Below, one piece after another: positions 51,277 to 58,780 of a stretch of DNA of 64,000 bases (position 1 is the stretch's first letter; each line of letters begins with the position of its first letter). The notes beneath the pieces were generated by a model. The model searched no databases. It was not told where the DNA came from and was given only the letters and a program-made list of their open reading frames with translations. This DNA comes from Amycolatopsis taiwanensis DSM 45107. GTDB taxonomy: Bacteria; Actinomycetota; Actinomycetes; Mycobacteriales; Pseudonocardiaceae. The position numbers and the translations under genes are program-made. The stretch spans positions 279,269 through 343,268 of the forward strand of contig NZ_JAFB01000004.1 in NCBI RefSeq assembly GCF_000519205.1, written 5' to 3'.

Positions 51277-51797
51277 TTGCGGACCTCCTCGGCGAGTTCC
51301 CCGAGACGCGCCGCGGTCAGCTCGAGCCAGCGAAGGTCCGCTTCGAGATGGAACAGGGCGTGGTCACAGATCAGCGCGTCGGCCAGGTCGCCGTTGAGCT
51401 TGCGCTTGGTCAGCTCGCGCATGACCTTCAGGTGCGCGGCGCGCTGGGCGTCGAGCACGTCGGTGGCACTGCGTCCGGACAGCAGCGCCAGCACGACCTT
51501 GGTGTACAGCGTGTTCTGCAGGTAAAGCTCTGGCTTTTCCGGTGTGGCAAGCCAGTTTTCGACGTCGGTGACGCCGGCATCGGTGATCGCGTAGCTCTTG
51601 CGTTCGGGTCCGCTGCCCGGTTCTGTGCCCGTCTCGGCGACCAGGCCATTGCGCAACAAGCGCGCGAGCGTCGCGTACACCTGCCCGTAGTGCAGGGGCC
51701 GGTCGTGCGCGAACTGCTCGTCGTAGGCGCGTTTGAGCTCGTACCCGTGCCGTGGGCCGGTTTCAAGCAGGCCGAGCAAAGTGTGTCCGACTGACAT
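51273..51797 (-). CDS. PadR family transcriptional regulator, cassette 2
   Basis: A complete 174-residue PadR protein: N-terminal winged helix (HTLLGLLETGPRHGYELKRA, YGQVYATLARLLRNGLVAET, KSYAITDAGVTDVENWL) and a C-terminal four-helix dimerisation part (VLALLSGRSATDVLDAQRAA). ATG start. It lies immediately downstream of two 19-bp palindromes, so it probably represses its own operon, and since cassette 1 carries the same sites, that one too. PadR-ABC exporter operons typically respond to antimicrobial or membrane stress. Confidence 0.9.
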   Translation of the reverse strand: MSVGHTLLGLLETGPRHGYELKRAYDEQFAHDRPLHYGQVYATLARLLRNGLVAETGTEPGSGPERKSYAITDAGVTDVENWLATPEKPELYLQNTLYTKVVLALLSGRSATDVLDAQRAAHLKVMRELTKRKLNGDLADALICDHALFHLEADLRWLELTAARLGELAEEVRK

Positions 51798-51806
51798 GTC
51801 GGAGCA

Positions 51807-51851
51807 CTATACACATGGTGTATAGAATTAGCCTATACACCATGTGTATAT
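51807..51851. promoter_or_regulatory. two tandem 19-bp PadR operators, cassette 2
   Basis: CTATACACATGGTGTATAG (51807-51825) and CTATACACCATGTGTATAT (51833-51851), with the same 26-bp spacing as at 48250-48294. They start 10 bp upstream of the PadR start codon. Confidence 0.82.
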
Positions 51852-51973
51852 AGATTGAGCTGCCCAGACCCGATCAGCGCGTCCGTTGAGGGGCTAGCAG
51901 GCGCAGAGTCCGTGTTTCCCCTCCAGGTGACCGCGGGCGCGCGCCGGAGGTCTCGGATTCTTGGAAACACTGC

Positions 51974-52348
51974 CTAGCAGGCGCAGAGACAGAACGGGTG
52001 CCCGGCCGGGTCCGCGTACACGCGGAAGGTCTTGGGGCTGTCGTCGAGCAACTTCGCGCCGAGAGCGAGGGCGCGCTCCTGCCCGGCGTCGAGGTCGGCG
52101 ACGTAGAAGTCGAGATGCAACTGCTGCGGCACGTCCTGCCCCGGCCACTCCGGCGGGCGGTAGTCCGCCGAGACCAGCTGGAACGCGATCTTCGCACCGT
52201 TCGGCCCGCTGATCGTCACCCATTCGTCGTCGCCGTCCGCCGCGGGCTCGGGCCATTCCAGCAGCGCGGCATAGAAGCCGGCCAGCTTCTTCGGCTCCGG
52301 GCAGTCGATGGCGACGACACCATAGGTCGGAACGGCGGATTGGTTCAT
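51974..52348 (-). CDS. VOC family protein (glyoxalase/bleomycin-resistance fold)
   Basis: A 124-residue single VOC domain: TYGVVAIDCPEPKKLAGFYA, DFYVADLDAGQERALALGAK and the end VYADPAGHPFCLCAC, typical of actinomycete VOC proteins with metal-binding residues at the fold edge. ATG 52348 has AGGAGG upstream. Substrate unknown. The last 15 bases of the gene (encoding LCAC-stop) recur at 51894-51908. Confidence 0.85.
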   Translation of the reverse strand: MNQSAVPTYGVVAIDCPEPKKLAGFYAALLEWPEPAADGDDEWVTISGPNGAKIAFQLVSADYRPPEWPGQDVPQQLHLDFYVADLDAGQERALALGAKLLDDSPKTFRVYADPAGHPFCLCAC

Positions 52349-52387
52349 CAGCAAGCCTCCTATCTGTGTGTAACCGGCAAACTGATT

Positions 52388-52900
52388 ATGGGAGTTAGCG
52401 CGGGGGGTCGCAACCGCTGTTCGGCTTACCCTGGTTACGTGGACGACCGGCAGCTCGTGGTGGACTTCCTGAACACGCTCGACGTCGAGGAGACCACCGA
52501 CGTGCTGGCGGAGGCCGCCGGCTGGCGGCGGTGGGCAGCCGAACGCGACCTTCGCGCCGATCCCCTGCCCGCCGCGCGGGCGGCCCGCGACGCACTTCGC
52601 GCGGCGGTTGGCGACCCGGACGCCCGGACGGGGCCGCTGCGCGCTCCCGTGCACATCGAGCTCTCCCACGGCCGTCCCGCCCTGGTCCCGGCGAGCGCCG
52701 TCGGGGCGGTACTGGCGGCCGCCGCCCGGCTCGCCGTGCTCGGCGAGTGGGACCGGGTCAAGATCTGTCCGGCGGACGACTGCCGGTGGGCCTTCTACGA
52801 CCAGTCCCGAAACCGATCCCGCACCTGGTGCTCGATGCGGGTGTGTGGGAACCGGGAGAAGGCACGCAACTGGCGCCAGCGCGCCGGCTCACACGGGTGA
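52388..52900 (+). CDS. CGNR zinc finger domain-containing protein (ABATE)
   Basis: A 170-residue protein (start ATG 52388; GTG 52439 also possible). The N-terminal ABATE domain (LVVDFLNTLDVEETTDVLAE) is followed by the CGNR treble-clef finger: VKICPADDCRWAFYDQSRNR and WCSMRVCGNREKARNWRQR, with paired Cys as Zn ligands. These are predicted stress-response transcription regulators of actinomycetes. Divergent from the VOC gene, possibly its regulator. Confidence 0.85.
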   Translation: MGVSAGGRNRCSAYPGYVDDRQLVVDFLNTLDVEETTDVLAEAAGWRRWAAERDLRADPLPAARAARDALRAAVGDPDARTGPLRAPVHIELSHGRPALVPASAVGAVLAAAARLAVLGEWDRVKICPADDCRWAFYDQSRNRSRTWCSMRVCGNREKARNWRQRAGSHG

Positions 52901-52901
52901 G

Positions 52902-53022
52902 TTACCCACAATCCGACCTGTGGACAACTACCACTTCTGTGGATAACCGTGCTCAGCCGCAGCTCAGCGCGTATGCAGTAGACCACAACCGGTGGGGAAA
53001 ACTGCGTCTTCCCTGTGGACAA
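52902..53022. other. cluster of DnaA boxes between convergent genes
   Basis: Four DnaA-box-like 9-mers lie in 121 bp: TTACCCACA (52902-52910, one mismatch), TGTGGACAA (52919-52927), TGTGGATAA (52938-52946) and TGTGGACAA (53014-53022). The last three are exact reverse complements of TTGTCCACA or TTATCCACA. The site is between the 3' ends of the CGNR and DUF445 genes, so a promoter role is unlikely. It could be a titration or initiation-control locus (datA/DARS-like). No dnaA or dnaN gene is in the window, so it is probably not oriC. Confidence 0.7.
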
Positions 53023-53049
53023 GATCAGAACAGCGTTGTTCGAAGACGC

Positions 53050-54333
53050 TCAGAACAGCAGCTGCGCGACCGTGTAGATGAGCAGGCCCGCGAGCGCACC
53101 GACGACGGTGCCGTTGATCCGGATGAACTGGAGGTCACGGCCGACCTGCAGCTCGATCTTGCGCGAGGTCTCCTCGGCGTCCCAGCGCTCCACCGTGTCG
53201 GTGATGATCGTGGTGATCTCCCGCGAGTAGTTGATGACCAGGTGCACCGCGACGCCCTCCACCCAGCCGTCCACCTTCGACCGCAGCGCGTCCTCCTCGA
53301 CCAGGCGCACACCCAGCGACCGCAGCCCCTCACGGACTCGCTGGCGCAGTTCGCTCGATGGGTCCTCCGCCGCCGAGATCAGCATGCCCTTCGCGGTGGT
53401 CCACGCCGAGCCGATCAGTCCCTGCACGTCCGGGTGGTCGAGGATCTGCTGCTTGACCGCCTCGGCCCGGGCCATGGTCTCCGGGTCGTTCTGCAGGTCC
53501 TGCGCGAACTCCGCGAGGAACTTGTCCAGGGCCAGCCGCATCGGGTGGTTCACGTCCGTCTTGACCGCCCACGCGAAGGACAGCACCTCCCCGTAGACCT
53601 TGTCCGCGAGCATCGCGTCGACGAACCGCGGCGACCAGCTCGGCGCGCGCTCGGAGACCACCCGCAGCATGGCGCTGTGGTTGTCGCGGACCCACTCGTA
53701 GCAGCGGTCGGCCACCAGGTCCACCAGCTTGTAGTGGGCACCGTCGGCGAACACCTGCCCCAGGAGCTTGCCCAGCGGCGGGCCCCACGGCTGGGCCACG
53801 ATCCGGCGCACCAGTGCCTGCTCCAGCACCGCCTGCACGTCCTCGTCGCGCAGCACGGTCATCATGCCCTTGACCGCGTTCGCCAGTTCTGAGGTGACCC
53901 GCTCGGCGTTGTCCGGCTGGGCGAGCCAGCCACCGAGCCGCCGGGAGATCCCGATCCGCCGCAGCTTGTCGCGCACCACGTCCTCGGACAGGAAGTTGGT
54001 GCCCACGAACTCGCTGAGGCTGCCGCCGAGCTGGTCCTTCTTGTTCGGGATGATCGCGGTGTGCGGAATCGGCAGCCGCATCGGATGCCGGAACAGCGCG
54101 GTGACCGCGAACCAGTCCGCGAGGGCACCCACCATGCCCGCCTCCGAGGCCGCCTTCAGGTACCCGACCCAGCCGGGCCAGCCCGCCGACTGCGCCCAGC
54201 CGCACAGCAGGAACACCACGGTGGCACCGAGTAAGAACGACAGTGCCACCAGCTTCATCTTGCGCAGGCCGCGCCGCTTCGCCTCCTCGTTCGCGAGAAC
54301 TCCGGGAGGGACGGCGGGCGTCAGTTGCTCCAC
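53050..54333 (-). CDS. DUF445 domain-containing membrane protein
   Basis: A 427-residue protein with an N-terminal transmembrane hairpin (LVALSFLLGATVVFLLCGWA) and a final C-terminal transmembrane helix (VVGALAGLLIYTVAQLLF). The long helical middle carries the DUF445 blocks GMVGALADWFAVTALFRHPM, TAIIPNKKDQLGGSLSEFVG and LSEDVVRDKLRRIGISRRLG. It may be a membrane scaffold. No function known. The start is ATG/GTG at 54333, divergent from the aminotransferase. Confidence 0.87.
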   Translation of the reverse strand: MEQLTPAVPPGVLANEEAKRRGLRKMKLVALSFLLGATVVFLLCGWAQSAGWPGWVGYLKAASEAGMVGALADWFAVTALFRHPMRLPIPHTAIIPNKKDQLGGSLSEFVGTNFLSEDVVRDKLRRIGISRRLGGWLAQPDNAERVTSELANAVKGMMTVLRDEDVQAVLEQALVRRIVAQPWGPPLGKLLGQVFADGAHYKLVDLVADRCYEWVRDNHSAMLRVVSERAPSWSPRFVDAMLADKVYGEVLSFAWAVKTDVNHPMRLALDKFLAEFAQDLQNDPETMARAEAVKQQILDHPDVQGLIGSAWTTAKGMLISAAEDPSSELRQRVREGLRSLGVRLVEEDALRSKVDGWVEGVAVHLVINYSREITTIITDTVERWDAEETSRKIELQVGRDLQFIRINGTVVGALAGLLIYTVAQLLF

Positions 54334-54362
54334 AAGGCCATTGTCCTCAAGGATCGGGGATT

Positions 54363-55529
54363 ATGCGCGAACCTGCTCTCGTCCCCCGTCTGCGACCTTT
54401 CACCTCGACCATCTTCGCCGAGATGACCGCGCTCGCGGTGCGTACCGAAGCGGTCAACCTCGGTCAGGGCTTCCCGGACACCGACGGTCCCGCCGGCATG
54501 CTCGACGCCGCCCAGAAGGCGTTGTACGGCGGCCAAAACCAGTACCCGCCGGGGCCGGGACGCCCCGAGCTGCGCGCCGCCGTGGCCCGGCATCGCACCC
54601 GCTACGGCCTCGAATACGACCCGGACACCGAGATCCTCATCACGGCGGGAGCCACCGAGGCGATCACGGCGGCCCTGCTCGCGCTCGTCGAGCCCGGCGA
54701 CGAGGTGATCGTGATCGAGCCCTACTACGACTCGTACGCGGCGGCGGTGGCGATGTCCGGCGCCACTCGGCGGGTGGTCGCGCTGGTCGAAGGCGCGGAC
54801 GGCCGGTTCGCGCCCGACCTGGCGGGGCTGCGCGCCGCGATCGGCCCGCGCACCCGCGCCATCCTGGTCAACTCGCCGCACAACCCGACCGGCACCGTGT
54901 TCACCCGCGACGAGCTCGCCGCGATCGCCGAGTTGTGTGTGGAACACGACCTGATCGCGATCACCGACGAGGTGTACGAGCATCTGGTGTTCGACGACGC
55001 CGAGCACCTGCCGCTGGCGACCTTCCCGGGCATGCGCGAGCGGACCGTCTCGGTCTCCAGCGCGGGCAAGACCTTCAACTGCACCGGTTGGAAGATCGGC
55101 TGGGTCTGCTCGACGCCGGAACTGGTCGCCGCGGTGAAGGCGACGAAACAGTTCATGACCTTCGTCTCCGGCGGGCCGCTGCAGCCGGCGGTCGCACACG
55201 CCCTCGACCATGAGCTGGACTGGGTCGCCGGGCTGCGCGCGTCCTTGGAGGCCAAGCGCGACCGGCTCTCGGCCGGGCTGGCCGAGGCCGGCTTCGCGGT
55301 CCGCCCGAGCGCCGGCACCTACTTCGTGTGCGCCGACGTGCGCCCGCTCGGGTTCGCCGACGCGACCGAACTCGCCTGGCGGCTCCCCACGCAGGTGGGC
55401 GTTGCCGCCGTTCCGGTGAATGCCTTCACAGATCACCCGATCGGGTGGAAGCACCTGCTGCGCTTCGCTTTCTGTAAGCGCGACGAGGTGCTGGACGAGG
55501 CCATCACCCGGCTCCACAAACTCGCCTGA
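54363..55529 (+). CDS. pyridoxal phosphate-dependent aminotransferase (DapC-like)
   Basis: A 388-residue fold-type I class I/II aminotransferase. AINLGQGFPDTDGPAGM-like start, LVNSPHNPTGTVFTRDELAA (PLP phosphate and Asn), ITDEVYEHLVF (PLP N1 Asp) and the catalytic Lys in VSSAGKTFNCTGWKIGW are intact. It resembles actinobacterial N-succinyldiaminopimelate aminotransferases (DapC) and kynurenine aminotransferases; sequence alone cannot separate these. ATG start. The stop is followed at once by a strong hairpin. Confidence 0.88.
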   Translation: MREPALVPRLRPFTSTIFAEMTALAVRTEAVNLGQGFPDTDGPAGMLDAAQKALYGGQNQYPPGPGRPELRAAVARHRTRYGLEYDPDTEILITAGATEAITAALLALVEPGDEVIVIEPYYDSYAAAVAMSGATRRVVALVEGADGRFAPDLAGLRAAIGPRTRAILVNSPHNPTGTVFTRDELAAIAELCVEHDLIAITDEVYEHLVFDDAEHLPLATFPGMRERTVSVSSAGKTFNCTGWKIGWVCSTPELVAAVKATKQFMTFVSGGPLQPAVAHALDHELDWVAGLRASLEAKRDRLSAGLAEAGFAVRPSAGTYFVCADVRPLGFADATELAWRLPTQVGVAAVPVNAFTDHPIGWKHLLRFAFCKRDEVLDEAITRLHKLA

Positions 55530-55530
55530 A

Positions 55531-55582
55531 CGCGCGCAAACTCGCAAAGGAACCAGGCCGCCTTCTCGCGAGTTTGCGCGCG
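55531..55582. terminator. perfect 15-bp hairpin between convergent aminotransferase and sigma genes
   Basis: Arms CGCGCGCAAACTCGC and GCGAGTTTGCGCGCG are separated by 22 bases and start two bases after the aminotransferase stop. The right arm with the following bases is a copy of the ARKLA-coding part of the mini-ORF family (minus strand VDTIAVARKLA at 55568-55600). It can terminate transcription from both sides. Here the element has no start codon of its own. Confidence 0.75.
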
Positions 55583-55626
55583 ACCGCGATCGTGTCGACC
55601 GCGCGCTCCTGACGAACTCGGTCAGC

Positions 55627-56184
55627 TCAGGCATGGTCGTAGCCCTGGGCGACCAGGGCGCGGCGAAGCCGATCGAGAGCGCGGCGCCGCAGCGGGCCGA
55701 CGCTGCCGGGCGGGATGCCGAGCCTGGCGGCGAGCTGGGTCTGGGTGAGGCCCGGTTCCCCGGCGAGCAGGCGAATCAGCTCCCGGTGGGCCGGTGGCAA
55801 CCGGGCGACGGCCCGCCAAAGCGCCTGGTCACGTTCGGCGCCGAGCACCGCGAGTTCCGGCGAGGGCAGGCCGGCTGCGGGTTCGGGACCGGCCGCGGGA
55901 ACCTCGCGGCGCCGGTCGGTCAGCACGCGCAGGGCCTGGCGCCGGGCCGTCGTGCTCAGCCAGCCGCGCAGGCGCGCCGGCTCCCTGAGGTCGGCGAGGT
56001 GCTGGCTGAGCTTGCACCAGGTGCTTTGACACACGTCGGAGACATCGGCTTCGCCGAGGCGGTACGTCCGCGCGACGCCCGCCACCAGCGCGGACAGGCC
56101 ACCGACCAGGATCCGCCAGGCTCGTTGGTCCCCGCCGAGCGCGCGGGAAAGCAATTCCGCGACGTCGGACTCGGTTTCGGTCAT
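55627..56184 (-). CDS. RNA polymerase sigma factor, sigma-70/ECF family
   Basis: A 185-residue ECF-like sigma factor. Region 2: GDQRAWRILVGGLSALVAGV to SDVCQSTWCKLSQHLADLRE. Region 4: RLPPAHRELIRLLAGEPGLT to ARLGIPPGSVGPLRRRALDR. The ATG at 56184 follows AAGGGGTG and is preferred over GTG 56202. No anti-sigma gene is adjacent; the neighbour is a divergent secreted protein which could be its target. Confidence 0.85.
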   Translation of the reverse strand: MTETESDVAELLSRALGGDQRAWRILVGGLSALVAGVARTYRLGEADVSDVCQSTWCKLSQHLADLREPARLRGWLSTTARRQALRVLTDRRREVPAAGPEPAAGLPSPELAVLGAERDQALWRAVARLPPAHRELIRLLAGEPGLTQTQLAARLGIPPGSVGPLRRRALDRLRRALVAQGYDHA

Positions 56185-56558
56185 TTCACCCCTTTCACTC
56201 ACGTTCGGCGATTGGGACGCGACGCGGTGCGCACGAGATCCCCAAGGGGCGGAAGTCGCGTAGTTGTACTCAGCGCAAAATCAGCCATTCGGAACAACAC
56301 ACACGGTCACGGAATGTGGCACGATCCGTTGTTGTCACGAACACAGCATTGGGGCGTGGCAACACAGCGTTATCCACTTCTGGTTGGTGACCGGCAAGCC
56401 GGTAGGTGTTTTCCGCCGTCCGGGGTGGATCGCGGGCGTGTGAAGTGAAACACTCGCCAGCGGTGCTAGAAAGGTGCTCGACTTTCGACAGCACGCGTGA
56501 CCTGGTCATATTCCGACAAGATCAACTCAAGGCATGCCCGGCTTCAGTCGTGGCCCGG
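56185..56558. other. intergenic region without a supported gene
   Basis: About 370 bp between the divergent sigma and secreted-protein genes. It contains promoter-like DNA for both directions and a single near-match to a DnaA box (GTTATCCACTT, about 56370). No gene, riboswitch or strong inverted repeat is seen. Confidence 0.5.
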
Positions 56559-57407
56559 ATGGTGGTGATGGCGGTGAGGGACGCGGGGATCAGTGCCCGC
56601 GCCGCGCGCCTGGGCCGGAGAGTGCTTGTCGCGGCCGGTTTCGGCTTCGCCGTCTGGATCATCGGCGCCTTGCTGTCCGGCACAAGCGCCTCGGCCGATG
56701 AGGCGCAGCCCGCCGGCGGCCACGACCGGCCCCCACGGCACGACCTCCACGACCTCCCCGGGCCGAACCTGCTCACCAACCTGACGGGCACGCTGACAGA
56801 CACCCTGACGAACACCCTGACCGGCACGCTGACCAGCCTGGTCGGCACCGTTGGCCAGGTCGCCGGTCAGCTCACCCAGGTCACCCAGGCCGTCGTCGCA
56901 CCGGTCCAAACCGCGATCGACCTCCCCGGGTCCACGGTCGAGACCTTGCTCCCGCTCGACACCCACACCGAGGTCCCCCTCCCGGGGAAATCCACCTGGT
57001 CGCGCCCGGATGAGGGCTCGACCCGCGACGAAGTCCTGGCCCCGCCGCCTCCGCCGCCGCCCCCGCCGCTGCCCGCCCCGGTGCCCGCCCCGATCGTGAC
57101 CGCCGTCCCGGAACGCCCGAGCAAGCCCCGGAGCGTGACGGACATCCAGTTCACTCAGAGTGTGGCCCGACCCGACAGCAGCACGCACGCACACCAGACG
57201 GACCCCGCACCGCCACCGATGCACAGCGGCGACCAAACCATTGGCGTCGCCGCCTCGCACGACGGTGGCGGCGCCGGCAAGCACCCGTTCATCGTGCTCG
57301 GCCCACGGCTGATCGGGGCCGACCTCCAGCCCGGTGGCGTGGCCGCCGGGCGGCACATGCCACACCACGGCAAGGACGCCGCACTGCCGACCACCTCGCC
57401 GGACTGA
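56559..57407 (+). CDS. secreted proline/threonine-rich protein, unknown function
   Basis: A 282-residue protein beginning MVVMAVRDAGISARAARLGR, then a hydrophobic stretch RVLVAAGFGFAVWIIGALLSG and TSASADE, a signal-peptide or anchor. The mature part has a TGTLTDTLTNTLTGTLT repeat, a run of nine prolines and no domain that I recognise. ATG start at 56559; the frame is open upstream. Actinomycetes often have such secreted, disordered spore- or wall-associated proteins. Confidence 0.7.
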   Translation: MVVMAVRDAGISARAARLGRRVLVAAGFGFAVWIIGALLSGTSASADEAQPAGGHDRPPRHDLHDLPGPNLLTNLTGTLTDTLTNTLTGTLTSLVGTVGQVAGQLTQVTQAVVAPVQTAIDLPGSTVETLLPLDTHTEVPLPGKSTWSRPDEGSTRDEVLAPPPPPPPPPLPAPVPAPIVTAVPERPSKPRSVTDIQFTQSVARPDSSTHAHQTDPAPPPMHSGDQTIGVAASHDGGGAGKHPFIVLGPRLIGADLQPGGVAAGRHMPHHGKDAALPTTSPD

Positions 57408-57418
57408 CCCCGGCTCGC

Positions 57419-57440
57419 GGGCACGGGTAGACCCGTGCCC
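57419..57440 (+). terminator. 10-bp hairpin terminator
   Basis: GGGCACGGGT AG ACCCGTGCCC is a perfect stem with a two-base loop, 12 bp after the stop of the secreted-protein gene. Confidence 0.8.
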
Positions 57441-57594
57441 AAAACAAGATCAACTTCGGCTGTCTTCCCGATCCGGTCGACCGCGCCTGACCGGACCGGG
57501 TCCTGGTCCTGGTGACGCGTTTGTCCCCGCGACGCCGGGGCCGTCGGGGCACGCGCCGGGTACTCCTGCTCACCGCGCCGAGCTAGGAGAGGTC

Positions 57595-57768
57595 ATGGCC
57601 CAGATGCGCGAGCCCAGCCGCGGGACCGCCGGCACGTCGAGGGGCGGTGCCGGCCGCGGTCCCGCGGCCACCCGGCGGCCGGCGCACTGGATGAACTCCC
57701 TGGAAAAGCAGTCACTCATCCAGCGCGCCGGCCGCCGCTCGGCCGCCCGAACGGTGGCGGCCCCCTGA
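57595..57768 (+). CDS. small basic protein, hypothetical
   Basis: A 57-codon ORF starting MAQMREPSRGTAGTSRGGAG and ending NSLEKQSLIQRAGRRSAART-VAAP. GGAGAG lies six bases before the ATG, giving a good initiation signal. It is arginine/glycine-rich with a short helical end. No homology recognised; it may be a real small gene or a chance ORF, and it stands before decayed DNA. Confidence 0.4.
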   Translation: MAQMREPSRGTAGTSRGGAGRGPAATRRPAHWMNSLEKQSLIQRAGRRSAARTVAAP

Positions 57769-57861
57769 GATCCGCTCTTGCGACTTGCCGTTTCTGGTGC
57801 CTCGGTCCGGCCGCGTATGCCAGCGGCGGTGCGATCGCCTGGGCATCCGCTCCCTCGCCCA

Positions 57862-58067
57862 GCCACAGCGCCCCTGCGGCGGCTGCAGTTCAACGGACTG
57901 GTCGACCGGCATGCGCATCCCGACGCGCCATCAGGGGTCGAGTACGAACTCACCGCTCTGGGCCGGACCTTGCTGGCGCCCATCGAGCTGTCGGCGCCTG
58001 GGCCTTCGAGTACAGCGATGACGTCATGGCAGCCCAGGAAGCAGCGTGCCTTCTGGAACCGCCCTAA
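57862..58067 (+). pseudogene. remnant of an HxlR-family regulator
   Basis: One frame encodes PLRRLQFNGLVDRHAHPDAP, then SGVEYELTALGRTLLAPIEL, the recognition helix-wing part of an HxlR winged helix. A shift by one base then gives WAFEYSDDVMAAQEAA up to a TAA at 58065, which is the expected C-terminus. The N-terminal half cannot be found. It is therefore a broken gene with at least one frameshift and a 5' truncation. Confidence 0.7.
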
Positions 58068-58108
58068 GGTCTGTATCAATGTCGATCAGCGCCCTTGGTT
58101 GATCGCGA

Positions 58109-58180
58109 TTGGTTGATCGCGGCGAGGTGGATGGTGGCTTCGTAGCGGGTGGCGAGTTTGTCGTAGCACGGGGCGACGGT
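58109..58180 (-). pseudogene. IS5-family transposase C-terminal remnant
   Basis: The minus strand encodes APCYDKLATRYEATIHLAAI, the typical C-terminus of IS5-group transposases (YDKLAxxYxAxxxLAAI). The rest of the transposase and the terminal repeats are absent; a 21-bp repeat array stands where the coding sequence should continue. Confidence 0.65.
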
Positions 58181-58183
58181 GCT

Positions 58184-58288
58184 GTGTTCCCCTTCCAGAC
58201 CCATGTGTTCCCGTTCCAGGAGCTTGTGTTCCCGTTCCAGGAGGTTGTGTTCCGAGCTCAGAAGCCCGTGTCCCTGGTTCAGGAGACG
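58184..58288. repeat. five-unit 21-bp tandem array (A)
   Basis: Units beginning GTGTTCC start at 58184, 58205, 58226, 58247 and 58268, exactly 21 bases apart. The second and third are nearly identical (GTGTTCCCGTTCCAGGAG). The minus strand would encode a heptad such as LLEREHK. Confidence 0.8.
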
Positions 58289-58382
58289 GGTTCGTCGCGC
58301 TCGCGGGGAGGCGGGACGGTCCTGGCGGCGTGCCTGGCAATGTTGCCGGGGCAATCCGGCCTTCGGTGTGTGTTCCCAGGCG

Positions 58383-58634
58383 GGAACTCAAGTGCCCGAA
58401 CCGGGGACACGCCCGGCTGAGCCCGGAACTCGCGTGCCCGAACCCGGAACACGCCCGGCTGAGCCGGCAACTCGCATGCCCGAACCCGGAACTCAAGTGC
58501 CCGAACCGGGGACCCGCCCGGTAGAGCCCGGAACTCGCGCGCCCGAACCGGGAACTCGCGTGCCTGAGCCCGGAACTCGCTTGCCTGAGCCCGGAACTCG
58601 CGTGCCTAGACCGGGGACACGCCAGGCGCTGGCG
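58383..58634. repeat. twelve-unit 21-bp tandem array (B)
   Basis: GGAAC/GGGAC cores begin at 58383, 58404, 58425, 58446, 58467, 58488, 58509, 58530, 58551, 58572, 58593 and 58614, with no gain or loss of phase. A typical unit is CCCGGAACTCGCGTGCCCGA. The frame on the + strand would read as PEPGTRV heptapeptides. The last unit runs into a perfect hairpin. Confidence 0.85.
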
Positions 58635-58643
58635 TGTCCCCGG
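58611..58643. repeat. perfect 15-bp hairpin at the end of array B
   Basis: Arms CCGGGGACACGCCAG and CTGGCGTGTCCCCGG with loop GCG. It stands between arrays of opposite sense (B and C), so the whole forms an inverted structure. Confidence 0.85.
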
Positions 58644-58653
58644 CTGGGGAGGG

Positions 58654-58716
58654 TGAATTCTGGGTTCGGGGAGGTGAGTTCCGGGTTCGGGGAGGTGAGT
58701 TCTGGGTTTGTGACGA
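58654..58716. repeat. three-unit 21-bp tandem array (C), inverse of B
   Basis: Units TGAATTCTGGGTTCGGGGAG and close variants start at 58654, 58675 and 58696. The reverse complement (CCCGAACCCGGAACTCACC) equals the units of array B. Confidence 0.8.
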
Positions 58717-58780
58717 GTTGTGGGGTTGGGGAAGAACGCCAAAACGGGCCTGACCCAGCCCAACCGACTTCGACACAGCC

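Larger units (their letters stand above)
58068..58780. other. non-coding repeat-rich region (IS remnant, 21-bp arrays, hairpin)
   Basis: No intact gene. The region contains an IS5-type transposase C-terminal fragment (58109-58180, minus), a five-unit 21-bp array (58184-58288), a twelve-unit 21-bp array (58383-58634), a perfect 15-bp hairpin (58611-58643) and a three-unit array of opposite sense (58654-58716). Frames stay open on both strands because the repeats have no stop codons. Confidence 0.7.

Noticed and set aside
52902..53022. Chromosomal origin of replication
   Set aside because: Only four boxes and no dnaA, dnaN, gyrB or rpmH genes around; oriC in these bacteria has many more boxes.
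58383..58634. CRISPR array
   Set aside because: Units are contiguous with no unique spacers, and no cas genes are present.
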